Shown: positions 1-12,789 of the stretch, one piece after another
Numbering within the stretch: position 1 is the stretch's first letter
Layout of the letters: each line of letters opens with the position of its first letter
DNA from: Oopsacas minuta
Taxonomy: Eukaryota > Porifera > Hexactinellida > Lyssacinosida > Leucopsacidae
Length of the DNA: 64,000 nucleotides
Direction of reading: 5' to 3'
NCBI GenBank assembly: GCA_024704765.1
Contig: JAKMXF010000044.1
Coordinates: 186,001 to 250,000, forward strand
The notes under the pieces: model-generated
Databases searched by the model: none
Told to the model about the DNA's origin: nothing
Seen by the model: only the letters and a program-made list of their open reading frames with translations
Position numbers and translations under genes: made by a program

Positions 1-500
1 AGAAAGGTAATTAATGTGTGACAATTATAGCTTGTTGTAAAGGGGCAACTCTCCGACTCCACTGGAATAATTGCAGCGTTCCAGACACTCGTCATAATGG
101 CGTCGTACTATATGTGACTGGGGGCCCTTGGCCCTCCAAATATTTCCGAATTCCCATACCTTCACTCGAGAGACTATACAATGTCAACTTTCTGCCGTAT
201 GATAGAATTCAGATTCGGACTCAGCCAGGTCGATTGTACATAGCCAATATATAGTGTCCATGAAGGAGGGTTGTTTGATTTAAATCATGATTTATATCAA
301 TGATTTTTATTAGTAAAAATCATGATTTTAATCAAAAATCTGAGGTATCAAAATATCTTATTTAAGTTCAATATTTTTGATGTTTTTATTATCTTATCAA
401 GCTGATTATGTCCATCCTGATATTAAATATTTATACCTATCGAAAATTTATTCATTTGACGGAAGGGTTGTTCGATTTAAATAAAAATAAATGATTTGTA

Positions 501-644
501 CAGTCAGGGTCGCTTATTGTGAACCCCTTCATAATGACTTGGCTGAATACAAATCTTATGTAAGCCGAAGAATTGTGACCTGAGGGGTTGTTCATAATGA
601 ACGAATGTTCATATTAAGTCGGTTATTAATACGCAACCCTGAGT
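501..644. mobile_element. Small MITE with TA-flanked TIRs
   Basis: The left end reads CAGTCAGGGTCGCTTATT and the right end is its imperfect inverted copy (AATACGCAACCCTGAGTC), with TA on both sides. The TA target and the length of about 145 bp suggest a non-autonomous Tc1/mariner/pogo-type element. It has no coding capacity and sits inside the 5' part of the hAT relic. Confidence 0.5.
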
Positions 645-726
645 CTATATATATATTTAAACAACCACTTACAAAAGATTTATGACTATTAGATTACTAC
701 TATCCGTAGCATTTAACAACGCTTGA

Positions 727-1843
727 TATGGCAGGAAGCAAGATGATATATGGGTCTACTTCGAACGGTATACGGCAGAAGGAGTGGCTGGCTGGAAAGA
801 AAGGTGCAAACTTTGCAATAAGGAGATGCAGGAGGTGGTCAACCGCCTTAAGCAACATTATTCTTCATGCAGCGTGCAAGACCATCCCATAATAGCTGAA
901 AATGAATCAATTGATTTAGTAGCCAGATCAACTGCATTATCTGGAGAAGTGCCTGATGCAAGTCTTTTTGCTAAAAACCTAGGATTACTCATATCGGTGA
1001 ATAAATATGTCATGAAGACTTCGAAGTCAGAGGCAGAATTACTGGATCTCCAAATTGCTCGTTATATTTACGCAACTAACATGCCTTTTATAGCTGTTGA
1101 ACACCCCAAGTTTATCAAACTAATAAAGATGGTATGGCCAGGTTATATATCGATCTCTCTTGGATACATGCAGAAAAACCCTGATGCATAAGGCAGTCTC
1201 CTTATCACTGGATGGATGGAGTAACGTACATAATGAACCTCTCGTGTGTGTGAGTGTTACAACTGACAAAAGAGAGACTTTCCTTACTGAGACAATTGAT
1301 ACCTCTGGACAGTCACATCAGATTATCTGGCAGAACTTGCTGCAGATGCTATTACATCCTGTAAGGTAAATCTTAGATGTCATGTACGTAACGTTGTAAC
1401 TGACAACACAGCCAATATAGCAAAATGAGAAGAGATTTAGAATAAAAGATGCCGAATGAAATATTGACATACAGATGCTCTGCTCATTTGTTGAGCCTAT
1501 TAGCACAAGATGTACAGATTACTGGGGTAAAAGAACAAGTTGTCCAGATTATCAAATATTTTAGGAATACATATCTACCTGCAGGTAGATACAAGTAAGC
1601 TGGTGGAAATTCTCTTGTTATCCCACATGAAATTAGATGGAATACTTTGACGGACTGTTTGAATAGTATATTTCTATCTGGCATATCCTTGTACAGGTCT
1701 GTGAGGAATATCATGATGAGATAAATTCGAACATTGGTAATAAAGTTAAGAATTATTCTATCAAACGTAACGCTGAAGATCTCTTGATTAGTTGATTCAA
1801 ACCAATTTCAGTTGTTCTAGATAGAAATCAAAGGGAAATACTA
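727..1843 (+). pseudogene. hAT transposase, N-terminal and central part, broken
   Basis: The open frame upstream of position 784 reads DIWVYFERYTAEGVAGWK and then CKLCNK, the aromatic and CxxC start of a BED zinc finger, so the frame really begins before the first in-frame GTG/ATG. A stop at 1191 is followed in another frame by SLSLDGWSNVHNEPLVCVSV (from 1199), the DUF659-type core of hAT transposases with its DGW motif. Next comes VVTDNTANIAK (about 1393), then CSAHLLSLLAQDV, then RWNTLTDCL (about 1637). These are the expected hAT order in three frames with several stops. The frame runs into the mariner at 1844 and resumes at 3177. It is inactive; the family assignment is firm. Confidence 0.85.
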
Positions 1844-3174
1844 CTAGGGCGTTCAATAAGTCTTGCAGGTGATATCATAGAATATGATACAAACACTATA
1901 CACACTAATTCACTATATTATTTATTCAAAGTAATTCCCTTCTGCAGATACACAAAATTTTAACCTTTCCACCCACTTGTAAAACACATTTCTGTATTCT
2001 TCTTCGGGGATGGATTTGAAGTACTGATACAGGCCCGTTCCGAGTGCTTGTAATGTGTTAAAATCTTTGCCTTGAAGGTAGATTTTAAGCTTGGGGAATA
2101 GCCAAAAATCACACGGAGCTAGGTCTGGTGAGCATGGTGGATGGGGAAGTAATTCTAACCCTTCTACATCCCAGAAATTTTTGGTAATCTTAGCCGTATG
2201 GGAACTGGCGTTATCAATTAAATCTTCATTCCTCGAGTTCCGGTTACAGGCGGTACTTTTCTCTATTATTTATCAAATTTGGAAGCACTTGCTCTGTAAA
2301 GAAGTAGCAGTACCAGCCTTGCCACTCCCACAAGGTAATTTCAAGACAATTCTATGATTACTGAAGAAGATGCCATACATGATCTTAGGTTTTCTGAAGT
2401 CGGGCCTAGGAATTTTCGCCGGTGGTTCGTCGCCCCTGACCCATGATCACTTCTTATACTTGCTCTATGGTGTTGAATAGTACACCCACGTCTCGTCATC
2501 AGTAATAATCTCTGTTAGGCGTCTGGAATCGCAGTTCTCATAAGTCTCCAAGAGTTTCTTGGCAATATCCAGTTGTGCCAACCTTTGATTCTCACTGAGC
2601 TTATGCGGGACCCATTTCCCACAAATCGATCGGTAGCCAAGCTCAGTGGTCAGAATTGTATGAATAGCTCCCGATGAAATCTCCATACTTTGTTCTAATT
2701 GATTGACAGTAATGCACTTGTCTTCCATGACCATACTTTCAATAGTGCGATATTCTCTGAAGTGGTGGCGGATACCGGTCTTCCAGATCGAGGCAAATCT
2801 GTGACATCAGCATCACCAGATCTCAAACGGGCAGCCCATCGCTCTACAGTAGATCTGGAAGGGTAATCCACGCACAATATCTCCTGTAACTCGCTGAAGA
2901 TGTGGACGGGCTGGATCTTGAGTATTGTGCGAAATTCTATGTAACCTCGCCATTTGAGGTTGAAATTATCATCCTTTGAAGCCATAAATTCAACAGTGGG
3001 TATAAATTGACTACACGTAACTGTCTCAAAAATTCATAATTTGTATTGAATAAGCTTGAAACTTTCAGTATATGGAGTTTAACTATATGGGCTTATAATA
3101 TATGAAAGTTAGGTATATTACTTGACTAATTCCTTAAATATATCATGGCCTGCAAGAATTATTGAACGTCCTGA
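1844..3174 (-). mobile_element. mariner element inserted in hAT relic
   Basis: The element is 1331 bp. The left end (CTAGGGCGTTCAATAAGTCT) and the inverted right end (TCAGGACGTTCAATAATTCT) match over about 28 bp. TA dinucleotides flank both ends (1842-1843 and 3175-3176), as expected for mariner. It is oriented on the minus strand and carries a decayed transposase. Its insertion splits the hAT frame, so it is the younger of the two. Confidence 0.9.
1924..2985 (-). pseudogene. mariner transposase, frameshifted
   Basis: Translation on the minus strand begins MASKDDNFNLKWRGYIEFRT and shows the paired helix-turn-helix region with the PRSGRPVS linker typical of mariner. The next segment, in a different frame, ends with ITDDETWVYY (first catalytic Asp). 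Further on is IDNASSHTAK (second Asp), then HPPCSPDLAPCDFWLFP, in which the last Asp lies 34 residues after the second, giving the mariner DD34D signature. The C terminus EGNYFE is followed by a stop at 1924-1926. At least two frame changes are needed, so it is not expected to make active protein. The reading corresponds to a normal length of about 350 residues. Confidence 0.88.
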
Positions 3175-3176
3175 TA

Positions 3177-3696
3177 TAATTAGTGATACAGTTGAGGTAT
3201 GGAAAACACTTTTATGAGGATCTTCTAAGTTCACAGCAACCGGTACATGTACTAAGTAAAGTAGACGAAGAGCTGCCCAAGCTATTTCTCCAGTACACTA
3301 TTCTGCGAACTTAATTGACCCAGGTATAGAGGAAGAAAACTCACTGAGGAAGAAGCTACCGATACAATGGAATATATTCATCAGCATTTTCCAAATACAA
3401 TGGCGACTGTCTCGCAGTTCAAAGCAGGATATTATCCTTTCAAATCCTACATGTTTAGTGATAATGTAGTTGATAACATTATGCCAGCTTGCTGGTGGGC
3501 ATCAATGCGTGGAACATTGGGGAAAGATATTACTAAAGTTGCTGAACAACTTCTCACCGCAATTGCTTCAAGTGCGGGAATTGAACGTATTTTTTCTACA
3601 TTTGGATATATACACTTAAAAACTCGCAACCGACTTGGAATTGAGAAGGCGGCTAAACTGGTGTTCGTTTATAGGCTATTGAACATAAAAAATTAA
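3177..3696 (+). pseudogene. hAT transposase, C-terminal part
   Basis: This continues the hAT reading after the mariner. A short VEVWKTL stretch is followed by a clean open frame from 3367 to 3696. That frame contains the WWASMRG motif and the hAT C-terminal dimerisation region, seen as LLTAIASSAGIERIFSTFG and then a RNRLGIEKAAKLVF-type helix, ending in a stop. This is the best conserved domain of the family and confirms that 727-1843 and this segment are one gene cut by the mariner. Stops in the upstream part show the gene is dead. Confidence 0.85.
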
Positions 3697-3925
3697 ATGA
3701 TTCTATTTTCTACACTCTATATTCTACGAGATAGGCCACAATTATGTATTGATATATTTATATGTATCAATCTTCAAAATTCATAAATACGCATACATTA
3801 TTATAACAAGGACAGGGAATACGGTCGGATGGTTCAGTCAGCTGTCATACAAAATCCGATTTAAATTAAAAACAAATCCGATTTTTTGATTTTTTAAAAA
3901 AATTATGATTTTTATCTTTCCTGCC

Positions 3926-4857
3926 ATGAAGCAAAACCTTCAAATATGTTAGACAGTAATATATTATCCAGAGATCCTTGAATGTCAGATAACTCATTAA
4001 TTTTTGTCTAATGTTCAAACAATCCCTAAAAATAGTTAACTTAGCTAAACCACCTATATTGAAATTATTCCCAGAATATTTAGATTATCAATCAATAATT
4101 CTTGTTAAATAAATCTTTCTCAGCATACTGTAAAATTCGAAATAATCCAGCACCCGTTAAGTTCGCTTGCTCTGGCGTTCTGATATTGTTTCCCGATGCT
4201 GTTATCTGGTTTTTGCTGTATCCAGGGATTACTAAGGTTGCCAATTACAACGCTATTTCCAACTGTTGCTATGTCGTGTTTGTTGCCCTCAGTCCGGTTG
4301 GTGGTACTTCAGACCATGGATGCACTAGTAGTCTGTGCAATTCCTGGTGGCTGTGAGCCCCATTCTCAGTTGAAGCAAGTGCTGGCAACTCTGTCAGGTT
4401 CACTACTGCTGTGAGTATTCTCCACTGGTTGCTGGTGTGAGTGCGCTTCCTAGACGACGAGAGGATGCTAGGATATCGTTCACGGCTCCGAGTCTATTCT
4501 AAGTATGCTATGGTTATATACCTGTTTTTGACAATGTGGACCCACCTCGACTAATTTTTCTAGTTCCGCTAGTTGAGCGTGATGACTTATAAGGGTACCA
4601 ATTAGGTGATGCAAGGTGGTGAAATCACACTATCTTCGACTGTGAATACCTCGGTCTAGCTCTTATCTGACTTTGGCTACAAGCGGACCTCCTGGGAGAT
4701 CACTTCAGCCAAGTCCCTGGGACTGCTACCTCACTAGCCCTTCTTGAGCTAAGCTTACAATTTAATTCACTGAGTGACTCTTGAGATGTCGTAAGCATAA
4801 CTTGTGCCAACAGGCGGTGGAGGAGATATTCCATAATAACGCAGTCTTATCTTGTCT
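3926..4857. other. No recognised gene; GC-richer block
   Basis: Bases 4130-4760 are visibly richer in G and C than the surroundings. The minus strand from about 4480 to 4275 reads open for over 60 codons, but I recognise no family in any frame. It could be a fragment of an old element. No repeat ends were found. Confidence 0.3.
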
Positions 4858-5312
4858 GAAATCGTTTCTATACAAAATATCAAAATTTCCATAAAGTTCG
4901 CACGCTTCAGAGGGGTAGTGATGACTATGGATAACATAATAACCACTTATAACTCGATAATGGGGCAAATATTTGAAAATTTGGTTTTAGATAATGAAGT
5001 ATACACCCTACTTCCTAAACCTAATAATACATTTAGATACATCACATGCTAATGTGACCCAAAATCTTGAACATGCCCATAGAAGGTCATTGTTAATATT
5101 ACACAATATTCTTCATGATATCAAATTGAAATACATTATTAGGGTATGGGAAGTCGGATAAACACTATAAAATGGATATCCTGAGTTTAAAATAATTTCC
5201 ACGATCCTCGAGTTATAAGTGAATATTGAAACAACAAGTGCCATCCATGGTTTCCGTTAAACTGCAAAGTTTATTTTGAAATTTGGTATATATTGATCAT
5301 AAACGATTTCCA
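4858..5312. repeat. Foldback (palindromic) element, about 455 bp
   Basis: The first bases (GAAATCGTTT) and the last (AAACGATTTC) are complementary, and the arms pair imperfectly through to a centre near 5085. Landmarks on both arms include an ACTTATAACTCGA motif, a CTTCCCATAC/TAATAATACATT-type motif and TTGAACATGCCCATA at the centre. The same landmarks occur in the foldback elements at 9.7, 17.1, 33.9 and 34.9 kb. No coding capacity. Confidence 0.7.
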
Positions 5313-5718
5313 TATTTATTTCGACTTTAACCAAATATCAATATTTAACCTTCCACATGGTTACAAAGATAGAGCAATGTTGAGCAATATAATAAAATTA
5401 GCAAATAAATTGTCCTATTTTGACAAAATTTCGCTTGTATATAGTGACGGCACGTATTTCTACAAGTATGTAATACATTCATTTGGCCAAAAGTGCAAAG
5501 ATTCTGAAATATTTAATCAAGCATAATAATCCCGAACTTGTTTAACCAATCCCTTGTCATGAAAAAAATTTCCGTCCCATAGCATTTGTGTATTAGAATA
5601 CTATGGGTGAGGTTCTCATTATCTTTTAATTAGGTTGAGTAACGGATATCTAGAATACATGAACATGAATGAGAAATTTTAGGTGGACAAAAAATGTCAT
5701 CATATATATATGCATATA

Positions 5719-7050
5719 CAGTCTGACACGAAATTATCTACAATTATAAATTAACCATAATCCAATTTAGCATTGATTACTAAAGAAATTGACGATACAT
5801 TTCTTGTATAGAAGTGATAGATATTACCTAAAACAATAATGTTACTAATAGTTAATCATTTTCCCACCAGAGGCAATTACCAGATCACACCTTTTTACAT
5901 AGAACCTGTGGACTTAGAAAGAAAATCAGGTTCAAACGTTTCCCACTGAGAATATATCATACTCTCCACTTCCTCAATTGTCTTTGGAGCGTTGACAATT
6001 ATTCTGTGCTTCAGTACACCCCATGAATTCTCAATAGGGTTGAGATCCGGGCTATTGGGAGGCCAGTCTATGCGTCTAACATGGTGTGTCTCTTTGAAAG
6101 CACATGAAATCTTTGATGTATGGATACTCGAATTATCCTCTTGCAATTTCCAGCCATCAGGATATAATGTATCTGCAATCTCAAACAGAACTTCACTTAA
6201 AACATTACAATAATGTTCTAAATTAAAGTTATGCTTGAATATCTTCACTGGGGTGGTACCTCGAGCAGAAATTCCTCCCCAAATGTGTGCTTTGTGAGTA
6301 TGCCGTGGAATGTTGAGGGTTGGTCGTTCACCTCTTGTCCACATTCGAATTCTACCCTGATTTAGCCAGATAGAAAATTCATCCGTGAATACTATCTTGT
6401 GCCAGTGAATATCCTGTGTTACTCGGCCCAATCGACACGTATTTTCTCATTCTAGGGGTGATTCCCGGCCCTCTGATCGGAACTTTCTTAGAAAGTCCCA
6501 TACTCTTTATTGTCCTCCGTATCGACTCACTAGATATATCTAAACCCTGAGTGACCTGAAATTCACTTGCTATACTTCTTACAGATACTCGTAGATTTTT
6601 TCGGAGCTTGGCTGCAAGAAATATCTTGTTATGTTTGGCCATTTTCATTGGTCTACCAGCTCCTTTTCGATGCTTCAAATTTTTGGAATCTGTCACTGTA
6701 GCTTTGACATTATACACGGTCTTCAAAGAAACTCCACATCGCTTTGCAATTGACTTTATAGTAGTTGTTTTCAATTTTAACAACTCCAAAACTTCTTGAC
6801 GGTTGGCTTGTTGCATTTATTTCGAAGAATTCTAGTTCACCACGGAATAGGGATAAAATGCTCAGTAATCATCAAGGATGACGCGACAAAATCAAAGAAA
6901 TGATGTAAAAATCAAAAAATTTTGAAATAACAAAAATATGTATTATATTGTTCATGTAAAGTGATCGAGATATATCAATTTCGTGCTTTTGCAATATTAC
7001 GGGTTCTTAAGAAACAATCAGAAAATTGTAAATAATTTCGTGTCAGACTG
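5719..7050 (-). mobile_element. Tc1-type transposon with intact TIRs
   Basis: The element is 1332 bp. Both ends begin CAGTCTGACACGAAATTAT and match for about 27 bp with one or two differences. TA flanks both ends (5717-5718, 7051-7052). A single transposase lies on the minus strand and is broken by one frameshift. The clean termini and nearly full-length coding region suggest a fairly recent copy. Confidence 0.92.
5895..6816 (-). pseudogene. Tc1-like transposase (DD34E), one frameshift
   Basis: The N-terminal part (6816 down to about 6430) starts MQQANRQEVLELLKLK and carries two helix-turn-helix units joined by a GRPMK AT-hook-like linker. The second part, in another frame, holds the catalytic triad: Asp in IVFTDEFSIW, Asp in QEDNSSIHTS, and Glu in SPDLNPIEN. 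Exactly 34 residues separate the last two, the Tc1 spacing. The two frames meet near 6430; reading across that point would give a protein of roughly 305 residues, slightly short of the usual 340. The C terminus after LSKSTGSM is plausible. Apart from the frameshift there are no internal stops. Confidence 0.9.
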
Positions 7051-7339
7051 TATATATCGATAACATAACATTAAATTCCTATCGATGCATATGGTAAATG
7101 ATCAATTGTCCCGAAGGATTTTCATCCAAAGTGGACAAACATTGTAGAAAAAATGGCCATACAAAGTGGCTGAGGCACTTAAAAGTGGCATAACCACCTT
7201 GAATGCCAATATGCCAAATGTTCTTTAAATTTCGGGATCCGTATGCAATTGTTTTAATACAACGGGTTTTAAAACTGTTGTACCTCTTGAACCTGGTATA
7301 CAGAGAATTGTTTGCCTCTAGTCATAAAAGCAATAAATT

Positions 7340-7747
7340 TACGGTGTCCTGGCACAGCATTAAGGGGAACTTTTTTTGCACCACGATAATACTAGTTCTT
7401 ATACATCAAAAATGACAAGACAATTTATTGAAGAATCAGGACTACATATTTTGCCACACCACCTTTATTCTCCAGATCTAGCACCTTGCGACTTTTGACT
7501 CTTTCCTAGACTAAAAAAATACCTTAAAGGCAGAAATCTTTCATCGAATTCTGATCTTGAGGGAGCCCTCAGAGAAGTGATCCGAGACAACAACGAAAAT
7601 GAATTTAATGAAGCTATTCAAGCTTGGTTTAAACTAATGAACAAGTGTATTCAAGCTAAGGGATGCTATTTCGAACAATTATAGTAAAATACATATAGTT
7701 GATGCTATTTGATACTTAGTTCAAAAGTTATTGAATATTCCCTCGTA
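7340..7747 (+). pseudogene. mariner transposase C-terminal relic with right TIR
   Basis: The plus strand reads LHHDNTSSYTSKMTRQFIEE, then HHLYSPDLAPCDF. A TGA follows where the family normally has a Trp codon, and then LFPRLKKYLKGRN. The C terminus GCYFEQL ends at 7683. The two Asp residues (DN and PCDF) are 34 residues apart, as in mariner. About 40 bases on, ATTGAATATTCCCTCGTA looks like the right TIR (ending near 7747). The N-terminal half and left TIR are missing or too decayed to recognise. Confidence 0.75.
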
Positions 7748-9735
7748 CTTGTATCACCAATGCTTTCAAGGTAGGGCCCATGAGTTAGTTGTTAATTGAG
7801 TGAGCGACTACTATATTGAGGGAATTCTAGATGCGTATCAAGACGATATTACAGCTATAACACTATATTTTGATAAGGTATTCTCATTAATCTATAGCCT
7901 TTCACGATCACAACTTCGTGAATCAATATTCGGTAATCCGCAATGCTCCATTTATTTTCCTTAGCTGAGCTAGAATAAGTTCATAATTTGTTGGTACCAG
8001 AATGGAAACCGCCAGTTGTTAGAAAACAAGTGCTATAATATATTTGGCGAAGTGAGCGAACAAAAACTCTCTCAAATCAATCATTAGTATTAATTATCAT
8101 GGCAATATGAAGCTCCATGAAATGGGGCGGCAGATCACTAGCGCTCGACAAACTAAAATTCTGGGGTCACTAACTTAGCCACCACCTCGCATAACTAAGC
8201 CAATATACACGATTTTGTTGTGGCATAACGCAATATTCAGGTCACTCTAGCCACCAACTCACTGGATTTGTTGAGCATTACTGTGAGCACCATATAACCA
8301 ATTAAATGTTCAGTAAAATTTGTGCTGCCAGCACGGGAGTAGTGCTAGAAAATATTGTGTGGGATGCTCACTAGTAAACCATGGTTCAGAAGAACCTAAT
8401 TATAAATCTATGAATAATACTTAATTTTCCAATAAATTTGTCAAACAAAATATTATTGAGGGATGGCGTCCCCCTGTATCATGCCTCCACTACATCACCC
8501 TGTCAGGTAAATACCACACCAGCAGACTATGGCTTACCCACAGTCCCGGATATACCAACCATTTGAGTATCACATCCTAAACCCCTAGTAAGGTACGTCG
8601 CTTAATATTATTATTATTACTATATAGAAGCTATAGTAGGCTCTCACTCTTGGGGACTTGAAAAGTATGATATATTCTCATTCATATTCATGTATTCTAG
8701 ATATCAATGTTGAGTATAATACTCTAATTTGACGAAACTCATTGCTGACTGCCTTTCTTAATCTTGAATCAAGATTAAGATCAACAACGTATATAAAAAT
8801 TCTTTATATACGTAAGCAGGCGCACCGCCAGGATTTGGCAAACGGAGAGGCTGGGCCAGGCGACACGTGTATTCGTGGGGGCCAAGATGGCTCGGTATAT
8901 CAATTAAAATAGTCAACATATTCGCCTTTCATTGCCAGAAAATTATACGACTTGGTGCTTTGGATGAAAAATATAGGTAAATCAGGAATGACGACAGATT
9001 ATTAAGGTAAATAATAAGGTACTAACAATCAAACAAAAAAATGTAGGAAACATGGCCTAGGTACCTAATCTGTCTATACAAAAGAGGAAAATGAAGTAGC
9101 CATCCAAGTAAACAATTATATTGGAATAAATAGATCTAGCATCATAAGTAAAATAAAAAATTATTAAAACACACAACACGAGTCATGAACTGAGTGAAAA
9201 ACAAGAAAGCCGAATATTCGCTAAACTAGGAATCTAGAACAACAAACTTAAATATAATCGTGTACTTTTAAAACAAACAGGAAAAGATGAAGCAAGTTCT
9301 GTCAAAATTTCTACATTTTTATCTCCAGAAAATTACGCAGGTGCTCGAGTTGGGGGCTGTCGAAAATCACGGGGGAGCTTGAGCCCTCAAATTTGCCCAG
9401 ACGCCGCTTCTGTACGTAAATATCTAATAGGTCGTATCCTGAGCTTATTGAATTACCCAGATTTAGCTATGTAGACTAATCTTCCAAGATTATTTATTAT
9501 TATACATTCATTTGGCCAAAAATGCAATGATTCTGAAATATATACTCTAGCGTGAACTACGTGATGTAAGGACTGCAAACTACAATTATGTTCTGGCAAA
9601 TAAGAAGTGAACTGTAATAGATCCGAAATATAAATACCTCAGATATTTGTAAATATACAGCAGCTTTAAGTTTTACAAAATACGATCTAATGAATAACAC
9701 AACTTGGAAACGATATGAAATAGAAATTTTTATCT
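7748..9735. other. No gene recognised; possible TIR element near 8815-9413
   Basis: No convincing coding region. A block opening with GCAGGCGCACCGCCAGGATT near 8815 and closing with GACGCCGCTTCT near 9410 has weakly matching inverted ends and near-identical 8-bp flanks (ATACGTAA / GTACGTAA). That fits a decayed hAT-type non-autonomous element. A 40-bp stretch at 9507-9545 repeats one at 5471-5510 (CATTCATTTGGCCAAAA core). Confidence 0.3.
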
Positions 9736-9985
9736 TTGATTTTAAAGATCAATTAAGAAATATTCGAAATATACTTGTAAAATATCAGATAATTGTCATG
9801 ATGAAGTTTGCTAGTTCTTGAGTTACAGTTGAGGCATGAATTGCACTTGTATGTCAATCTTCCCTTATAGCTCGATAATCGTTACAATTATGGTGGTCGA
9901 ATCATCGAGTTATATTGACAATTTTTGATATCTTGTATAAAAATACCTCTCGAATATTTCATAATTTAAATATAAAATCAAAGAT
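9736..9985. repeat. Short foldback element of the ATCTTTGATTT family
   Basis: The left end ATCTTTGATTTTAAAG and the right end AAAATCAAAGAT are inverted copies. The arms continue through AAATATTCG and a GATATC-containing motif toward a centre near 9865. It shares CTCGATAATCGTTACA with the 17.1 kb copy. It appears to be an internally deleted member of the family. Confidence 0.65.
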
Positions 9986-10039
9986 AGATATTTTTCGTTT
10001 TATGGTGTTTCAAAGTTGGAGAATTTTTTGCAACATATC

Positions 10040-10260
10040 GGCCTATTATGCGATCCAACGACGTCTTTTCCAACTGAATATATTTTCTGTATTAGGAATG
10101 TGTGATTTATTAACTCGTATTTGTGAAACTTGATGAATAATTCTAATTCATTAGTTATTTGTACTTCGAATCAATTACAATGCAGTACTTATTTATCACT
10201 GGCCTAGAAAATAATAGTAGTTTCTAGTCATTATATTACACAATCCACGAATTCTGAACT
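10040..10260. repeat. Dispersed repeat, copy 1
   Basis: This segment matches 22640-22860. Shared blocks include GACGTCTT near the start, TGTGTGATTTA, ATTTGTGAAACTTGATGA and TAGTAGTTTCTAGTC/TTGTAGTTTCTAGTC. No coding capacity and no clear termini were found. Confidence 0.6.
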
Positions 10261-12789
10261 CGTTTAGGTTTAACCAATCCCTGATCCTAAAGAGTTACCC
10301 GTACCATAGTCTTAGTGTATTTGAATGCTATGTTCTACACTTTTAATAAATGCTAAAAACATGTCTAGACAGGTAGATGAGGTGAATTTGTTGTCTCATT
10401 CCTAATTTCGAAGTATTGTGTCGTGATTTATATAATTGAGTTTTCCTTGTTTGTATGAAGTTCAGTGAATAAATGAAGTTAACAATTATATCATCAAATT
10501 TAGGACATTCTTAGTGAATTAAATATGTCAGTGAGAGTCTGCATGTATTAGTGAGGACTATAAATACCTATAGAAATGATGTCAGAAAGTGTTTTACTTG
10601 AAAATAATAGATTGAATAAGAATCTACTGGATAGTTTAAGAGAATACAATAAACCCAAGTTTTGATTGCCAGTTATGCAGAATCCACTGACCTTTAAATT
10701 AATAAGTCTATGTAAAAATGTACAGCATGACTATATGATAATGATTATACGATTTTGAACTTAACTATAATTTACGAGGCATGAAGTGCCGAATTTCAAA
10801 TAATAAGCTTAGGTATCAAAAATTTCGGCTCAATTCAACCATAAACAGTATATCCATATATATATATATATATATATATATACATGTTGCGCAAACTATA
10901 CGAGACTAAGAGTATTTTGATCCAGGAATGAAATGACTTCCTCAGAATTTTATCAGGTGCAAAGTATACAACAAGGGTGTATTCAAGTATGATCTTGGTG
11001 TAAAATTGAATCGCGATTTTGGTCGCCAGGAGCCACTGGTGAGTTCTCAAAAGTAATATCTCGTTTATCCTGCTACATTATGCAATCTAGTGCATTTAAT
11101 TTGTATCTCACCCTATGAAGCCTTTTCAAAGCATTTTCATAAGATTACTACCTCGCATAGCTTGCTAGGTTGCTATGCAGTGGCATACAGTAACCAATTC
11201 GTGGTAGGGACATTTGCATGTACTGACAGAAATGCCTCTGATTTACTACATTAATACATTCAATGGCAGCCCCAGTAGTTATTGAGCGAGTATATGGATG
11301 GAGTGAATTAGCTACTGGACAAACGAGGAAAATTGTTTTCTTATTCATATGAACTCATCATTTTCAACATTAAACGCCGATGTTCACAATAAGTTATAGA
11401 ACGAAACGACATATACATACATTAAAACAAAATTAATTATTTTGGATGGGGTACTATTACGAACAAGTTGCAAGAATACAGTGGTTTTGGGAACATTTAG
11501 GACAAAATTCATAGTAATTGAGTTGGAGAAGTCCACGTCACCTCAACCAGCGGGTTCACGAACATTCTCCAAATGTACAAAAGGTTGGTGAGTAGAGAGA
11601 CCTTACTTGTTTAAATCCATGCCAAATTCATATCAATCTGATATTTTGTTCTCAAATTATGATGTAACAAAATTTAGAATTTTTTGCCTCAAACAATTTC
11701 TGTATGGCTAGAACAATCACGCCTCTAATTCAAATTTGCATACACTGTTTAATTTGACTTCGATATTCACAAAAATTTCTATACCGATGGTGGTTAACTA
11801 TTTAGAATTTAATAAGTCAAATTGAAATTGATCTTAATTCATTTTGATGTCTCAAACTGGAACAACAACTAGTTCGAGTAGTGAAACCGGAGCTATGGTG
11901 TAACTATCGGGGATCTGTTGAGAACATAATATTTATACTATAGATACTTTCATGGGTCTTTTCCATGTGTAGAAAAATTTCATTGGTTCCCATGTATTAC
12001 TAGTAGCTCTCCATATTAACCAGTATATTTAAATGGTATGCTGATCAACTCAATTGTGTTACTAAGGAATTTAGGTTGAAACATGATACGATAATTATAT
12101 AATTTTTATTATAATTCTGCATCATTAATATGAAATTTCTATGCATTGTGAACCTAACTTGAAAGTATTCTAAGCATATGCATTTGCAGAGTAAATCTAA
12201 CATTTCATGCCTAATATTTATTTCTCTAGCAGTGTTTACCTGAATATAAACAATATTGAATAATGACTAAATATTTCGATTTGGTAGCACCCTTTAAATA
12301 GACTAATTACATCGTGGGGAGTGGTCTTGTATTTCCATCCACTTTTTGATGATGGTGCTGGGGCTGCTATGCTGTACAAGATGTGGTTCTCGGGAATAAA
12401 ACATATCTTCTGTTAATGGTCAGAAGAAATTATTTCTGGTCGACCCTGCTCTTTAGGATGCATAAATTTACTTTAGATCTCCTTCTTCCACACACACACC
12501 TTCTCTACAACTCCTATATGCCATTCCTTATCATTTATACAAGTAATATTATCACCAATGCATGGATAAACTACACTCGTCTCCAGAAGCTCTCTGATCA
12601 TTAGTGAAGATATAAAAGATGGTGAAATCTACTTGATTACCGATTCATTTTTGTTCCAATTATCCTATAATTAAATAGGGTAAATGAATGATAACTTCTT
12701 GTGCCTGGTATTGTCTTGATATTTGGAATTCTAAAGACGAAAATGAGAATTAGGATTAGAGTGCGATGCTAAAATTGGACGAATGACAA
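10261..12789. other. No gene recognised; (TA)n microsatellite
   Basis: A pure TA tract occupies about 10856-10882. Otherwise I see AT-rich unique-looking sequence without family matches. A few open frames of 60-75 codons have no recognisable content and are expected by chance at this base composition. Confidence 0.5.

Larger units (their letters stand above)
264..3925 (+). mobile_element. hAT-superfamily transposon relic, approximate limits
   Basis: The transposase remnant at 727-3696 lies between AT-rich stretches that look like degenerate inverted ends. On the left, near 264-340, a GGGTTGTTTGATTTAAATCA-type stretch occurs and a similar start recurs near 461. On the right, near 3855-3925, related TTTAAAT/ATGATTTTTATC runs read in the opposite direction. 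I could not find a clean 8-bp target duplication, so the limits are estimates. The element has been entered by a MITE (501-644) and a mariner (1844-3174), so it is older than both. Confidence 0.45.

Noticed and set aside
18-254. 78-codon open frame at the window start
   Set aside because: No recognisable family; it could be part of something beginning outside the window, but nothing supports it.
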